Of a stretch of DNA of 12,949 bases, positions 7,230 through 12,949 are shown one piece after another. The stretch's first letter is position 1. Every line of letters starts with the position of its first letter. Source of the DNA: Methylobacter sp. Lineage in GTDB: Bacteria > Pseudomonadota > Gammaproteobacteria > Methylococcales > Methylomonadaceae. The stretch is from NCBI GenBank assembly GCA_003158415.1, contig PMJA01000312.1, forward strand, positions 1 through 12,949, given 5' to 3'. A program made the position numbers and the translations under genes. A model generated the notes under the pieces. That model made no database searches and was not told the DNA's origin. It was given only the letters and a program-made list of their open reading frames with translations.

Positions 7230-9884
7230 TTAGAACCGGTATATGAACTCGTTAGAGTTCGCAACTGTATGCACCAGGTCAACAAAAGCGGCGGCGCGTA
7301 TAGGATCCAATTTTTTATCTTCTTTCAAGCCGGTCGGTATGCTGACCGCAAACTTACCTTCCGATGTTTTTTCCCTAACAACTTTTTCATGACTATTCAA
7401 AAACTTTTCCAACGTCTCTTTTTCGGAAGCGGATGCTTTCCGTGAAAACAAAATTTCATAAAGCCGGTCTAATTGCGCCGATTCATCATTGCCTGCTTCA
7501 TTAATGACCCGTCCTGCCAACGCTTGAGACCATCCGAACACAATGTCACTATTGAACAAGGCGAGTGATTGCAATGGCGTCGTGGTTACATCACGTTTGC
7601 TGTGGGCTTCCTGTGCCGTTGCCATATCGAAGGTGTCCAGCAACGGATAAGGCAGACTGCGTCGTGTAAAGATATATAGGCTACGACGGTTTTGGTCTTT
7701 TTTATCCTTGGATACTTTCCACTGCGCAGGCGCTGCACCTAAAGCGGCGGGGATAGGCGGGAACACACTAGGGCCGCCGACTTTATCTTCCAACTTTCCT
7801 GAAGCTACCAGCAAGGAGTCACGAATTTCTTCGGCTTCTAAACGTTTGCGTGGGAATACCGCCAACAGTTTGTTTTCAGAGTCCGCTTTAACCGCATCTT
7901 CACGATAATCGGAAGATTGGCGATAAACGCTGGATAACAAAATCTCGCGATGCAGTTTTTTAATGCTCCAGCCTTCTTTGACAAACTTGGCCGCCAGATA
8001 ATCCAGTAACTCAGGATTGCTGGGCTTTTGACCGGCCTTACCAAAGTCACTGACGGTTTCCACGATGCCATGTCCGAAGTATTCTTCCCATACCCGGTTA
8101 ACGTACACCCGCGCCGTTAGCGGATTGGTGTCGCTGGTTATCCATTTCGCCAAGGCGGTTCTGCGGCCTGAAGAGAACGGAGTAGGCGTAATGGACGGTT
8201 TCTCATCGGTAATCGCTTCCGGGAATGCCGGCTGGACTTCTTCAAGTTTGCGTTCATGGTCGCCGCCGAAAAAGACATAGCTAGGCGGCGCGTCGGTATG
8301 ACCTAATTCACTCACCGCTGAAATGGTGGGAGCGCCGAAAGCTGGCTTGAGGTCATCAAACTTTTTCAATTCTTCGGTCAGATCCTTATACTCCTGGCTC
8401 TTCAAAGCAATTTCCGGTGTATAGTCTTTGTTGCTCGGATTCTGGGCGGCATCACGCAGATAGCTTGCCATGTCATCTTCGACGGTGACATTGGCTAGAC
8501 GATGGTTTACCCAGCGATCATGGGCGTTCCAATCCGCTTTAGGTTTGAAAATGGAATCCCGGCTATCGGTCAAGTAACGTTCGCTATGATATTTAAGCGC
8601 CGCCTGCCTGTAAGGGTCGATAATCGCCTTTTGTTTGGCGCGTATCTCTTTAGTAGCATCTTCCCATTTGGCCCATTGTTCTTCGTATTTGTGCTCCAAA
8701 GCCCCTTTCTGCGCAGGGATGTTGTCAACCGCGCTGGTATTGGCAAAGAACGACTGTAACGAGTAGTAATCCTTCTGGCTGATCTTGTCGAATTTGTGGT
8801 TGTGGCACCGCGCGCACTCTACCGTTTGGCCCAATAACACCTTGCCCACGGTATCAGTCATATCGGTGGTGATTTGATATTTACGTTGCACCAAGTCGCG
8901 CGAGTTGCTGTTATCCGGGAAGCCCGCCAAAAAGCCGGTCGCTATGAAGCCTTCCTGTTTATCGGGCAATAGCTCGTCACCGGCAATTTGTTCTTGAACG
9001 AATTGGGAATAAGGTTTGTCGCGGTTAAACGAATTGATGACGTATTCACGATAACGCCAGAAATTAGGCCGGGTGCCGTCATTCTGAAAGCCTGTGCTAT
9101 CTGCATATCGAGCCAGATCCAGCCAGCGACGCGCCTGACGTTCCCCATATTTGGTAGATGCCAGTAACCGATCTGCAAGTTTTTCGTAAGCATCCGGTGA
9201 GGTGTCGTTAACAAAGGTGGCTACTTCTTCCGGAGTAGGAATAACGCCCCAGGCATCCAGTGTTGCGCGACGTACAAAAGCCGCACGGTCGGCATCCGGA
9301 GAAGGCGCCAGACCTTTGGCTTCTAATGGCGCCAGAATGAACGCATCAATCGGCGTCCGCACCCAGGCTTTATTATTAACCGCCGGTTGCACAGGCTCTT
9401 TCACCAGCTGATATGACCATAGTTTTTTCGCGGCTTGCGGCGCTGCGGCATCAGCAGCGGCAACCACTGGCTGCGCGTCGGTCGCTACAGACGCTGATTG
9501 CCCGGTTTGCGGGGCTTGTGGAGCCTGCTGAGGGGCTGGCGCAGCTTGCGGCGCTGCGACCTCGGCAGCCGTCGGCTTAGTGTCGATGACTGCGACCGCT
9601 GCTTGCGGTGCTTGTTGAGGAACTTGCGCGGCCTGTGATGCGTTCACCTCAGTAGTCGCCGGTTTGTTGATCGCCGCAGGGGCGGTTGCGGCAGGCGAAC
9701 CGATAGCGCTTACCGATCCGTTAAATGAATCTACCGGTTTTTTTGCGCCTATCGCACCTACTGGATTATTAAACAGATCAACTGTATTATTGTCCGCAAT
9801 CACTTCCCCTGTGATTGCACTTGCCAGCCCCCACAAGACGGCAAGATATAACTTCCTTTTAATTAAATTGTTTTTCTTTTTCAT
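7230..9884 (-). CDS. Exported DUF1549/DUF1553 (PSCyt2-PSD1) protein with Pro/Ala/Gln-rich N-terminal region
   Basis: This 884-residue exported protein has an N-terminal Sec signal (M-K-K-K-N-N ... about 30), then a low-complexity Pro/Ala/Gln region (about 35-152) with internal repeats. A DUF1549 domain follows (about 155-400), with conserved I179-D-A-F-I, W254-L-D-L-A-R-Y-A-D-S and C357-A-R-C-H361-N-H-K-F-D, the family's CxRCHxHKFD motif, which could bind haem. A DUF1553 domain takes up the C-terminal third (R-T-A-L-A-K-W-I, N-R-V-W, F-P-R-K-R-L-E-A-E-E-I-R-D, ending in N-S-N-E-F-I-Y-R-F). Many planctomycete homologues begin with a PSCyt1 haem domain; none is seen here. GGAG lies 7 nt before the ATG at 9884. 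The biochemical role of this family is not established; DUF1501 is its regular partner. Confidence 0.9.
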   Translation of the reverse strand: MKKKNNLIKRKLYLAVLWGLASAITGEVIADNNTVDLFNNPVGAIGAKKPVDSFNGSVSAIGSPAATAPAAINKPATTEVNASQAAQVPQQAPQAAVAVIDTKPTAAEVAAPQAAPAPQQAPQAPQTGQSASVATDAQPVVAAADAAAPQAAKKLWSYQLVKEPVQPAVNNKAWVRTPIDAFILAPLEAKGLAPSPDADRAAFVRRATLDAWGVIPTPEEVATFVNDTSPDAYEKLADRLLASTKYGERQARRWLDLARYADSTGFQNDGTRPNFWRYREYVINSFNRDKPYSQFVQEQIAGDELLPDKQEGFIATGFLAGFPDNSNSRDLVQRKYQITTDMTDTVGKVLLGQTVECARCHNHKFDKISQKDYYSLQSFFANTSAVDNIPAQKGALEHKYEEQWAKWEDATKEIRAKQKAIIDPYRQAALKYHSERYLTDSRDSIFKPKADWNAHDRWVNHRLANVTVEDDMASYLRDAAQNPSNKDYTPEIALKSQEYKDLTEELKKFDDLKPAFGAPTISAVSELGHTDAPPSYVFFGGDHERKLEEVQPAFPEAITDEKPSITPTPFSSGRRTALAKWITSDTNPLTARVYVNRVWEEYFGHGIVETVSDFGKAGQKPSNPELLDYLAAKFVKEGWSIKKLHREILLSSVYRQSSDYREDAVKADSENKLLAVFPRKRLEAEEIRDSLLVASGKLEDKVGGPSVFPPIPAALGAAPAQWKVSKDKKDQNRRSLYIFTRRSLPYPLLDTFDMATAQEAHSKRDVTTTPLQSLALFNSDIVFGWSQALAGRVINEAGNDESAQLDRLYEILFSRKASASEKETLEKFLNSHEKVVREKTSEGKFAVSIPTGLKEDKKLDPIRAAAFVDLVHTVANSNEFIYRF
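9510..9665 (-). repeat. Imperfect tandem repeat in the N-terminal region of the DUF1549 protein
   Basis: Residues 74-96 (starts K-P-A-T-T-E-V, ends P-Q-Q-A-P-Q-A-A) and 103-125 (starts K-P-T-A-A-E-V, ends P-Q-Q-A-P-Q-A-P) are two copies of one unit with a period of 29 residues. The composition (Pro, Ala, Gln) suggests an extended spacer. Confidence 0.75.
9693..9782 (-). repeat. Short duplicated motif just after the signal peptide of the DUF1549 protein
   Basis: Residues 35-50 (V-D-L-F-N-N-P-V-G-A-I-G ...) and 51-64 (V-D-S-F-N-G-S-V-S-A-I-G ...) are adjacent copies of a V-D-x-F-N-x-x-V-x-A-I-G unit. It differs from the Pro/Ala/Gln repeat that follows. Its position at the predicted mature N terminus suggests a sorting or docking element, which is inference. 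Confidence 0.65.
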
Positions 9885-9969
9885 TAATATACTCCAAAAA
9901 AAATAGAGAGGTTTTGAAACTATCGCCGATCCTGCTAACGACCAACCGCATCGATAAACCGGGGTGTTA

Positions 9970-10446
9970 TCAGGATTTATGGGCGTGTTCTTCCTCAGGT
10001 TTCTTTGTCGATACCTTCGGTGCGATTTTGGTCAATTTGCCGCCTTCTTCTTCGTAATTCTGTACGCCCACCGCGCCTGCTACATTAAAGCCTTTGCTGA
10101 CCAATAAATCTGCGGCTTTACCTGCGCGTCCTGCGTGATTGGACAATACAATAATGGTTCTATCCTTAGGGATGAACGCTAAACTGTTTTCCAGTTCACC
10201 GTTTTGAATGCTGAGATAGGCGGGAAATCCCCCAATATTAGTGATCTCATCAGGCTGCCGCACATCAATAACCAGCAGTTGCTCAGGCTTGGCCAGCAAA
10301 GCGTCTATTTGCACGCGGTTTAGCTTGGGCGATTTGGCCGTGTAAGCTTGAGCTGCCGGTGCTGCGGGAGCAGCATCTGCAGCAAATGCCGCAGAACCGG
10401 TTAGGGACATCATTAATATTAAGATCAGTTTAGAAGATTTTTTCAT
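9970..10446 (-). CDS. Exported rhodanese-like protein lacking the catalytic Cys
   Basis: This 158-residue protein has a Sec signal (M-K-K-S-S-K ... A-F-A22|A), an Ala/Pro spacer, and one rhodanese domain (about 40-140). The domain features D61-V-R63-Q-P-D-E-I (usual DVRxxxEF) and A-F-I-P-K-D-R-T-I-I-V-L. At the active loop, where active enzymes have C-R-S-G-x-R-S, this protein reads S102-N-H-A-G-R-A. The persulfide-forming Cys is Ser (codon TCC, read directly), so sulfurtransferase activity is unlikely and a binding or scaffold role is inferred. The tail is charged and ends E-E-E-H-A-H-K-S. The ATG at 10446 follows a GAGAGAG ribosome site. It lies 85 nt before the DUF1549/DUF1553 gene and is the promoter-proximal gene of that unit. 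Confidence 0.85.
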   Translation of the reverse strand: MKKSSKLILILMMSLTGSAAFAADAAPAAPAAQAYTAKSPKLNRVQIDALLAKPEQLLVIDVRQPDEITNIGGFPAYLSIQNGELENSLAFIPKDRTIIVLSNHAGRAGKAADLLVSKGFNVAGAVGVQNYEEEGGKLTKIAPKVSTKKPEEEHAHKS

Positions 10447-10514
10447 GGCTCTCTCTTTCTGTTTAGTTGTTAAAAGTACATGCAGTGTGCAAAATATGCG
10501 TGTCGCTTTAATAC

Positions 10515-10533
10515 TAAGCAGGCATCATGCCAA
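10515..10533 (-). promoter_or_regulatory. Candidate sigma-54 (RpoN) promoter of the rhodanese-DUF1549-DUF1501 unit
   Basis: The minus strand reads TTGGCATGATGCCTGCTTA, against consensus TTGGCACG-N4-TTGCT. The -24 GG and -12 GC are present with exactly 10 nt between them. The predicted start near 10506 gives a leader of about 60 nt to the rhodanese ATG. The site contains a palindrome, GGCATCATGCC, which could instead be an operator. Confidence 0.45.
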
Positions 10534-10860
10534 TATTAAGGAATGGTTCTGGTAAATAACAAAATTGGCTTAATAAATATATATGTAATTGATTATAATT
10601 GAATTTATTTAATATCAGCTATGTGCTCTGGTAGGTCTTTTTTAGTGCTGCCTTGAAAAGGCATCATTGAAATGCTGAATAAACAACAGCCTAGTAACAA
10701 GTAGTGTTTTAAAATCCACAGCTAGCACATACGATGAAAGAATTGGGTTGGGCCGTTGCTAAAAAAACAGTGTTCTAAGGGCATGGAAGGCAAGACTGCC
10801 GAACTTAGGAATGGAAATATAATGGCTTGTGCATTTACACAATGTGGGAACAGCTTAAGC
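10534..10860. other. Non-coding interval, AT-rich, with one small hairpin
   Basis: No credible gene was found here. The stretch 10560-10620 is very AT-rich. A small hairpin, TGCCTT-GAA-AAGGCA, lies at 10649-10663 without a T tract on its downstream side for either strand. A 14-codon plus-strand reading starts with ATG at 10733 but has no support as a gene. Upstream activator sites for the sigma-54 candidate would be expected here; I could not recognise any. Confidence 0.5.
10582..10594 (-). promoter_or_regulatory. Possible IHF-binding site upstream of the sigma-54 promoter
   Basis: The minus strand reads AATCAA-TTAC-ATA, against WATCAA-N4-TTR (one mismatch), in strongly AT-rich DNA. It is centred about 80 nt upstream of the predicted transcription start, roughly where IHF bends DNA at sigma-54 promoters. 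AT-rich DNA gives such matches by chance, so confidence is low. Confidence 0.25.
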
Positions 10861-11377
10861 TTATTTAGGTTTTTGATCACCAGGATACCAAAATTGACTA
10901 TGGCATTGTTCGCAAGCTTGCTCAACTTTACCGCCCGCGTCTACCAGTCCTTCCACATCTTTTGCATCTATCGATACCAGCAGGCCTTGCGCTGCTTCCT
11001 GTAGTTCATGTATATGATTGATGTATGCCGTTCGATTACCTGCAATAAGTGCTTTGATAGCCTCTGAATTAAGTTCTGCGCCACCACTGGATGTCGTTGC
11101 ACTGGCTACGGCGATTGGTCTGTTTTCGATTAATAATAAATTCCCTGCCTCTATGACACTCAAAGCATGTTGTCGCAAAACACGCCAATCATCATCAGTT
11201 TGCGGCTTGCGCTCTTCAATGCCATTAATCGTACTTACTGAAGAAACCGAATTCCAGACAAAGTCAATATTAGTAATAACTGGTTGCCGCTGGAATAAAA
11301 ATAAACAGCCCCGATATCACCAATAAAACCAGTCCCCACCAAAACAAACGGGATGTATTCTGCTTTAATAGCGGCAA
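10861..11377 (-). pseudogene. Frameshifted, probably truncated c-type cytochrome gene
   Basis: The minus strand encodes a small exported cytochrome in two frames. Frame one (11377 down to the stop at 11270-11272) gives a membrane or signal segment T-S-R-L-F-W-W-G-L-V-L-L-V-I-S-G-L-F-I-F then I-P-A-A-T. Frame two, open from 11316, continues as P-V-I-T-N-I-D-F-V-W-N-S-V and runs to the stop at 10861, ending with C-E-Q-C-H-S-Q-F-W-Y-P-G-D. Joining the frames near 11283-11290 restores a c'-like layout: N-terminal anchor, helical body (D-D-D-W-R-V-L-R-Q-H-A-L, N-L-L-L-I-E-N-R-P-I-A) and C-terminal CX2CH haem site. No ATG is seen for the N terminus, which abuts a transposase scrap. A TTG start at 11178 would give a 105-residue cytosolic fragment, unlikely to mature as a cytochrome. 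A sequencing error is the alternative. Confidence 0.6.
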
Positions 11378-11378
11378 T

Positions 11379-11438
11379 GGCTTAACTGAGCGGCAGATTG
11401 CCAAAGAATTAAGCTTGTCACGCAATACGGTGAGCTAG
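11379..11438 (+). pseudogene. Remnant of an IS21-like transposase helix-turn-helix (IstA type)
   Basis: The plus strand reads G-L-T-E-R-Q-I-A-K-E-L-S-L-S-R-N-T-V-S followed by TAG. This matches the N-terminal helix-turn-helix of IstA-type transposases (R-x-I-A-x-x-L-G-L-S-R-N-T-V). Only about 19 codons remain, cut at the right by the REP palindromes. It lies directly at the broken 5' end of the cytochrome pseudogene, so an insertion followed by deletion may have truncated that gene. The match is short and so tentative. Confidence 0.45.
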
Positions 11439-11439
11439 C

Positions 11440-11458
11440 TAGGGTACGCATCGCGTAC
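11440..11458 (+). repeat. REP-like palindrome 1
   Basis: The sequence TAGGGTACGCATCGCGTAC contains the palindrome GTACGC-ATC-GCGTAC. It is the mirror image of the second palindrome at 11562, giving an inverted pair about 100 bp apart, the arrangement known as a REPIN. CCGATG (11464-11469) and CATCGG (11536-11541) extend the inverted symmetry inward. Confidence 0.65.
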
Positions 11459-11561
11459 TTTTTCCGATGCTAAATATACTACGGCCTATAATTTAGCGAT
11501 AATCTATATGACACAAGTGCGTTTTTTTACAACCACATCGGGATAACTGGATATGGGAAAT

Positions 11562-11714
11562 GGTACGCGACGCGTACGAGACTGTGAAAGTATTGTCAAA
11601 AACGGCTGAAATTGACAAAAACTAGCAAAAAAATCGATGTAACTTATTGATTTTTAGTTGCCAATATTCAAAATTTACACCGAATTTAGAATACTTTCAC
11701 AGTCTCGTACCCTA
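11562..11714 (-). repeat. REP-like palindrome 2, split by a small insertion element
   Basis: GGTACGCGACGCGTAC (11562-11577) continues as CCCTA only after removal of the element at 11578-11706 and one copy of its GTAC duplication. The rebuilt sequence GGTACGCGACGCGTACC-CTA is the reverse-complement partner of palindrome 1, which reads TAGGGTACGC-A-TCGCGTAC against TAGGGTACGC-G-TCGCGTAC. Confidence 0.65.
11578..11706. mobile_element. MITE-like element, 129 bp, with 17-bp terminal inverted repeats
   Basis: The perfect terminal inverted repeats are GAGACTGTGAAAGTATT (11578-11594) and AATACTTTCACAGTCTC (11690-11706). A 4-bp direct repeat GTAC flanks both ends (11574-11577 and 11707-11710) as a target-site duplication. 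Removing the element with one GTAC restores a perfect REP palindrome. The AT-rich interior has its own imperfect hairpin around AAAAATC ... GATTTTT and no open frame. It is probably a non-autonomous derivative of an insertion sequence; the parent family is not identified. Confidence 0.75.
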
Positions 11715-11774
11715 CACGGCTTTCAGTTAATAAACGCATCCATTTTGCCAGTGGCTCAAATAGGTTAATTTTAT

Positions 11775-12386
11775 ATGCTTAACAAATACGATGTATTTAA
11801 CCCAGGATATTTTCAAAGTGACGAACTTAGCGAGTTTGGATTTAAACATGTTGGCAAAAATGTGAAGATTGCAAAAAACTGTACAATTATTGGGCTTAAT
11901 AATATTTTTCTTGGAAATAATATACGTATTGATAGCAATGTTGTCATATCCGCTTTCTCTGGATTTCTTGATCTAGGTGATTACATACACATTGGCGGAG
12001 ACTGCCACTTATATTGTGTAGGCGGAATTACGATGTCAGATTTTTCTGGCTTATCGCAAGGCGTAAAAATTTATTCCGGTAATGACGATTACACTGGAAA
12101 AACATTAACTAATCCAACAATACCCCCTAAATTTTGTAATGTAAAGATTGCTCCAGTTTATATAGGGAAACATGCTGGACTTGGTTCTGGAAGTGTTGTA
12201 CTGCCTGGGGTTAGCATTGGCACAGGCTCAGCTGTTGGTGCTTTATCATTGGTGACGAAATCGCTTGACGATTGGGGCGTTTATTTTGGTTCACCCGTTA
12301 AGCGAATAAAGGCAAGATCTAAAGATCTTTTAGAGCTTGAAAAAAAGCTAATCGAAGAAAACAAACTGAAGTTTCCCAGTTTTTAA
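11775..12386 (+). CDS. Acyltransferase with left-handed beta-helix (hexapeptide repeat), O-acetyltransferase type
   Basis: This 203-residue cytoplasmic enzyme probably transfers an acetyl group from acetyl-CoA to a sugar of a surface polysaccharide. Hexapeptide repeats cover about residues 25-75 (V-G-K-N-V-K-I-A-K-N and L-G-N-N-I-R-I-D) and 125-165 (I-G-K-H-A-G-L-G-S-G-S-V-V-L-P-G-V-S-I-G, then G-A-L-S-L-V-T-K-S-L). The segment K-I-Y-S-G-N-D-D-Y and the ending F-G-S-P-V-K-R-I-K are, from memory, typical of the acyltransferases found in O-antigen and capsule clusters. The ATG at 11775 has only a weak AGG about 10 nt upstream. No polysaccharide genes are adjacent. It looks more AT-rich than the operons to the left and is bordered by repeats on both sides, so recent acquisition is plausible. 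Confidence 0.85.
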   Translation: MLNKYDVFNPGYFQSDELSEFGFKHVGKNVKIAKNCTIIGLNNIFLGNNIRIDSNVVISAFSGFLDLGDYIHIGGDCHLYCVGGITMSDFSGLSQGVKIYSGNDDYTGKTLTNPTIPPKFCNVKIAPVYIGKHAGLGSGSVVLPGVSIGTGSAVGALSLVTKSLDDWGVYFGSPVKRIKARSKDLLELEKKLIEENKLKFPSF

Positions 12387-12430
12387 ACAAAGCCAATCAC
12401 GCTGCCTATGAGGGATAAAGATTTAATGCA

Positions 12431-12456
12431 GGGTTTGCATAATTTACAGCAAACCC
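12431..12456 (+). terminator. Possible terminator hairpin after the acetyltransferase gene
   Basis: The stem GGGTTTGC (12431-12438) / GCAAACCC (12449-12456) has a 10-nt loop, 45 nt past the stop codon. No strong T tract follows on either strand, so termination is tentative. Confidence 0.35.
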
Positions 12457-12520
12457 CCATTAATTGGTTTTCCTATATAGGCTAGGCATAAGGATTCCTT
12501 CGTAAATTGATAACGCGATA

Positions 12521-12559
12521 AGGTGCGCTAATCATGTGCTGAGGCACGAAGCGCATCCT
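12521..12559. repeat. REP-like compound palindrome
   Basis: AGGTGCGCT (12521-12529) pairs with AGCGCATCCT (12550-12559) apart from one bulged base. Inside it a second small stem, GTGC-TGAG-GCAC, lies at about 12536-12547. The hairpin-within-a-stem layout suggests a dispersed extragenic palindrome. Confidence 0.5.
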
Positions 12560-12949
12560 ATAAGGCAGCCTTGTCGGGCACATGCTTTTCGTGCCCGACA
12601 TTTCGATGCTCGAATTCGCGTTTATTTATTTGGGTCATGTTTTTGTCCGATATGACAGAATAATAACGGGTTAAATGGTCAAAATCTTCCTGGTTGTCAA
12701 TATCGAGTTCCGCTTCGGGCAATGGGATGGTTAGCAGGCTTTTTTCGAATTTTATTAACAGAGACTTCGCGCCCCGGTCGCCTCTGAGCGATGAGAGATG
12801 TTCAAAGAATTCGGCAGGAAATAACGCCGGAACACCAACGGACTGATGGTATTGACTGGCGATAATACGGTTTGGTGCTTTTTTCCTTCCATCCAACAAA
12901 TTTTGAATATGTGCGGCAGTAATCAGCGGTTGGTCGCTCAACAGTATCA
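12558..12949 (-). CDS. MobA/MocA-like NTP transferase, C-terminal part (5' end beyond the window)
   Basis: The visible 130 codons start in mid-gene: the frame runs through the window edge as I-L-L-S-D-Q-P-L-I-T, the D-Q-P-L motif of MobA-like nucleotidyltransferases. Then come S-V-G-V-P-A-L-F-P, L-R-G-D-R-G-A-K and D-I-D-N-Q-E-D-F, the substrate-binding and metal-binding landmarks of the MocA group. Members include molybdenum cofactor cytidylyltransferases and other NTP transferases linked to molybdo-enzyme maturation; which one cannot be told here. The family normally ends soon after the DIDxxED segment, but this frame continues for about 37 residues and its last codons run through palindromic DNA (12572-12600), so the C terminus may be altered. 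A TTG at 12941 is not the true start. Confidence 0.8.
   Translation of the reverse strand, partial: ILLSDQPLITAAHIQNLLDGRKKAPNRIIASQYHQSVGVPALFPAEFFEHLSSLRGDRGAKSLLIKFEKSLLTIPLPEAELDIDNQEDFDHLTRYYSVISDKNMTQINKREFEHRNVGHEKHVPDKAAL
12572..12600. repeat. Perfect 10-bp hairpin in the 3' end of the nucleotidyltransferase frame
   Basis: TGTCGGGCAC (12572-12581) pairs perfectly with GTGCCCGACA (12591-12600), with a 9-nt loop. On the minus strand it lies just before the stop codon and is not followed by a T tract. It may be a repeat element or a terminator that overlaps the coding end. Confidence 0.6.

Noticed and set aside
10722..10925. Small minus-strand open frame and its plus-strand counterpart (10756-11004)
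   Set aside because: Both overlap the cytochrome pseudogene's haem-coding end and show no domain, signal or ribosome site.
12939..12941. TTG as the start of the nucleotidyltransferase
   Set aside because: The frame stays open to the window edge and the DQP motif is internal in this family, so the true start lies outside.
1..12949. tRNA, rRNA, riboswitch or CRISPR array
   Set aside because: No cloverleaf, rRNA-like stretch, known riboswitch core or regularly spaced direct repeats were recognised by eye.

Overview
The window looks like chromosomal DNA of a Gram-negative proteobacterium, most likely a gammaproteobacterium. The evidence is many exported c-type cytochromes and Sec/Tat signal peptides, CX2CH haem motifs, a candidate sigma-54 promoter, and small palindromic repeats (REP-like, and a CCTTCGACAA/TTGTCGAAGG palindrome). 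A methanotroph-like lineage is possible but cannot be shown from this sequence alone.

Layout. (1) 169-1140, plus strand: a cation diffusion facilitator of the ZnT9-like type, followed by a nested inverted repeat (1220-1287). (2) 1368-5478, minus strand: a compact five-gene operon, in transcription order a small c'-like cytochrome with an unusual CX3CH motif, a periplasmic peroxiredoxin (Prx-B), a dihaem c4-type cytochrome, a second peroxiredoxin (Prx-A), and a PepSY-TM membrane protein. (3) 5580-10446, minus strand: a second unit made of a rhodanese-like protein without its catalytic Cys, a large DUF1549/DUF1553 (PSCyt2/PSD1) protein, and a Tat-exported DUF1501 protein. It ends in a clear terminator (5580-5618) and has a candidate sigma-54 promoter with an IHF-like site upstream. 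(4) 10861-11774: a decayed zone with a frameshifted c-type cytochrome, an IS21-like helix-turn-helix scrap, and an inverted pair of REP palindromes, one of them split by a 129-bp MITE-like element with a 4-bp target duplication. (5) 11775-12386, plus strand: an orphan left-handed beta-helix O-acetyltransferase. (6) 12558-12949, minus strand: the 3' part of a MobA/MocA-like nucleotidyltransferase whose end lies in palindromic DNA.

How the genes may work together (inference): units 2 and 3 encode almost only exported proteins. Unit 2 reads as a periplasmic electron-transfer and peroxide-handling module in which peroxiredoxin genes alternate with cytochrome genes and a membrane protein with candidate haem ligands could connect it to the membrane. 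Unit 3 carries the DUF1549/DUF1553 plus DUF1501 pair, best known from Planctomycetes and of unestablished function. Its large protein lacks the usual N-terminal PSCyt1 haem domain and has a Pro/Ala/Gln-rich repeat region in that place. These two adjacent units are the best candidates here for an undescribed system.
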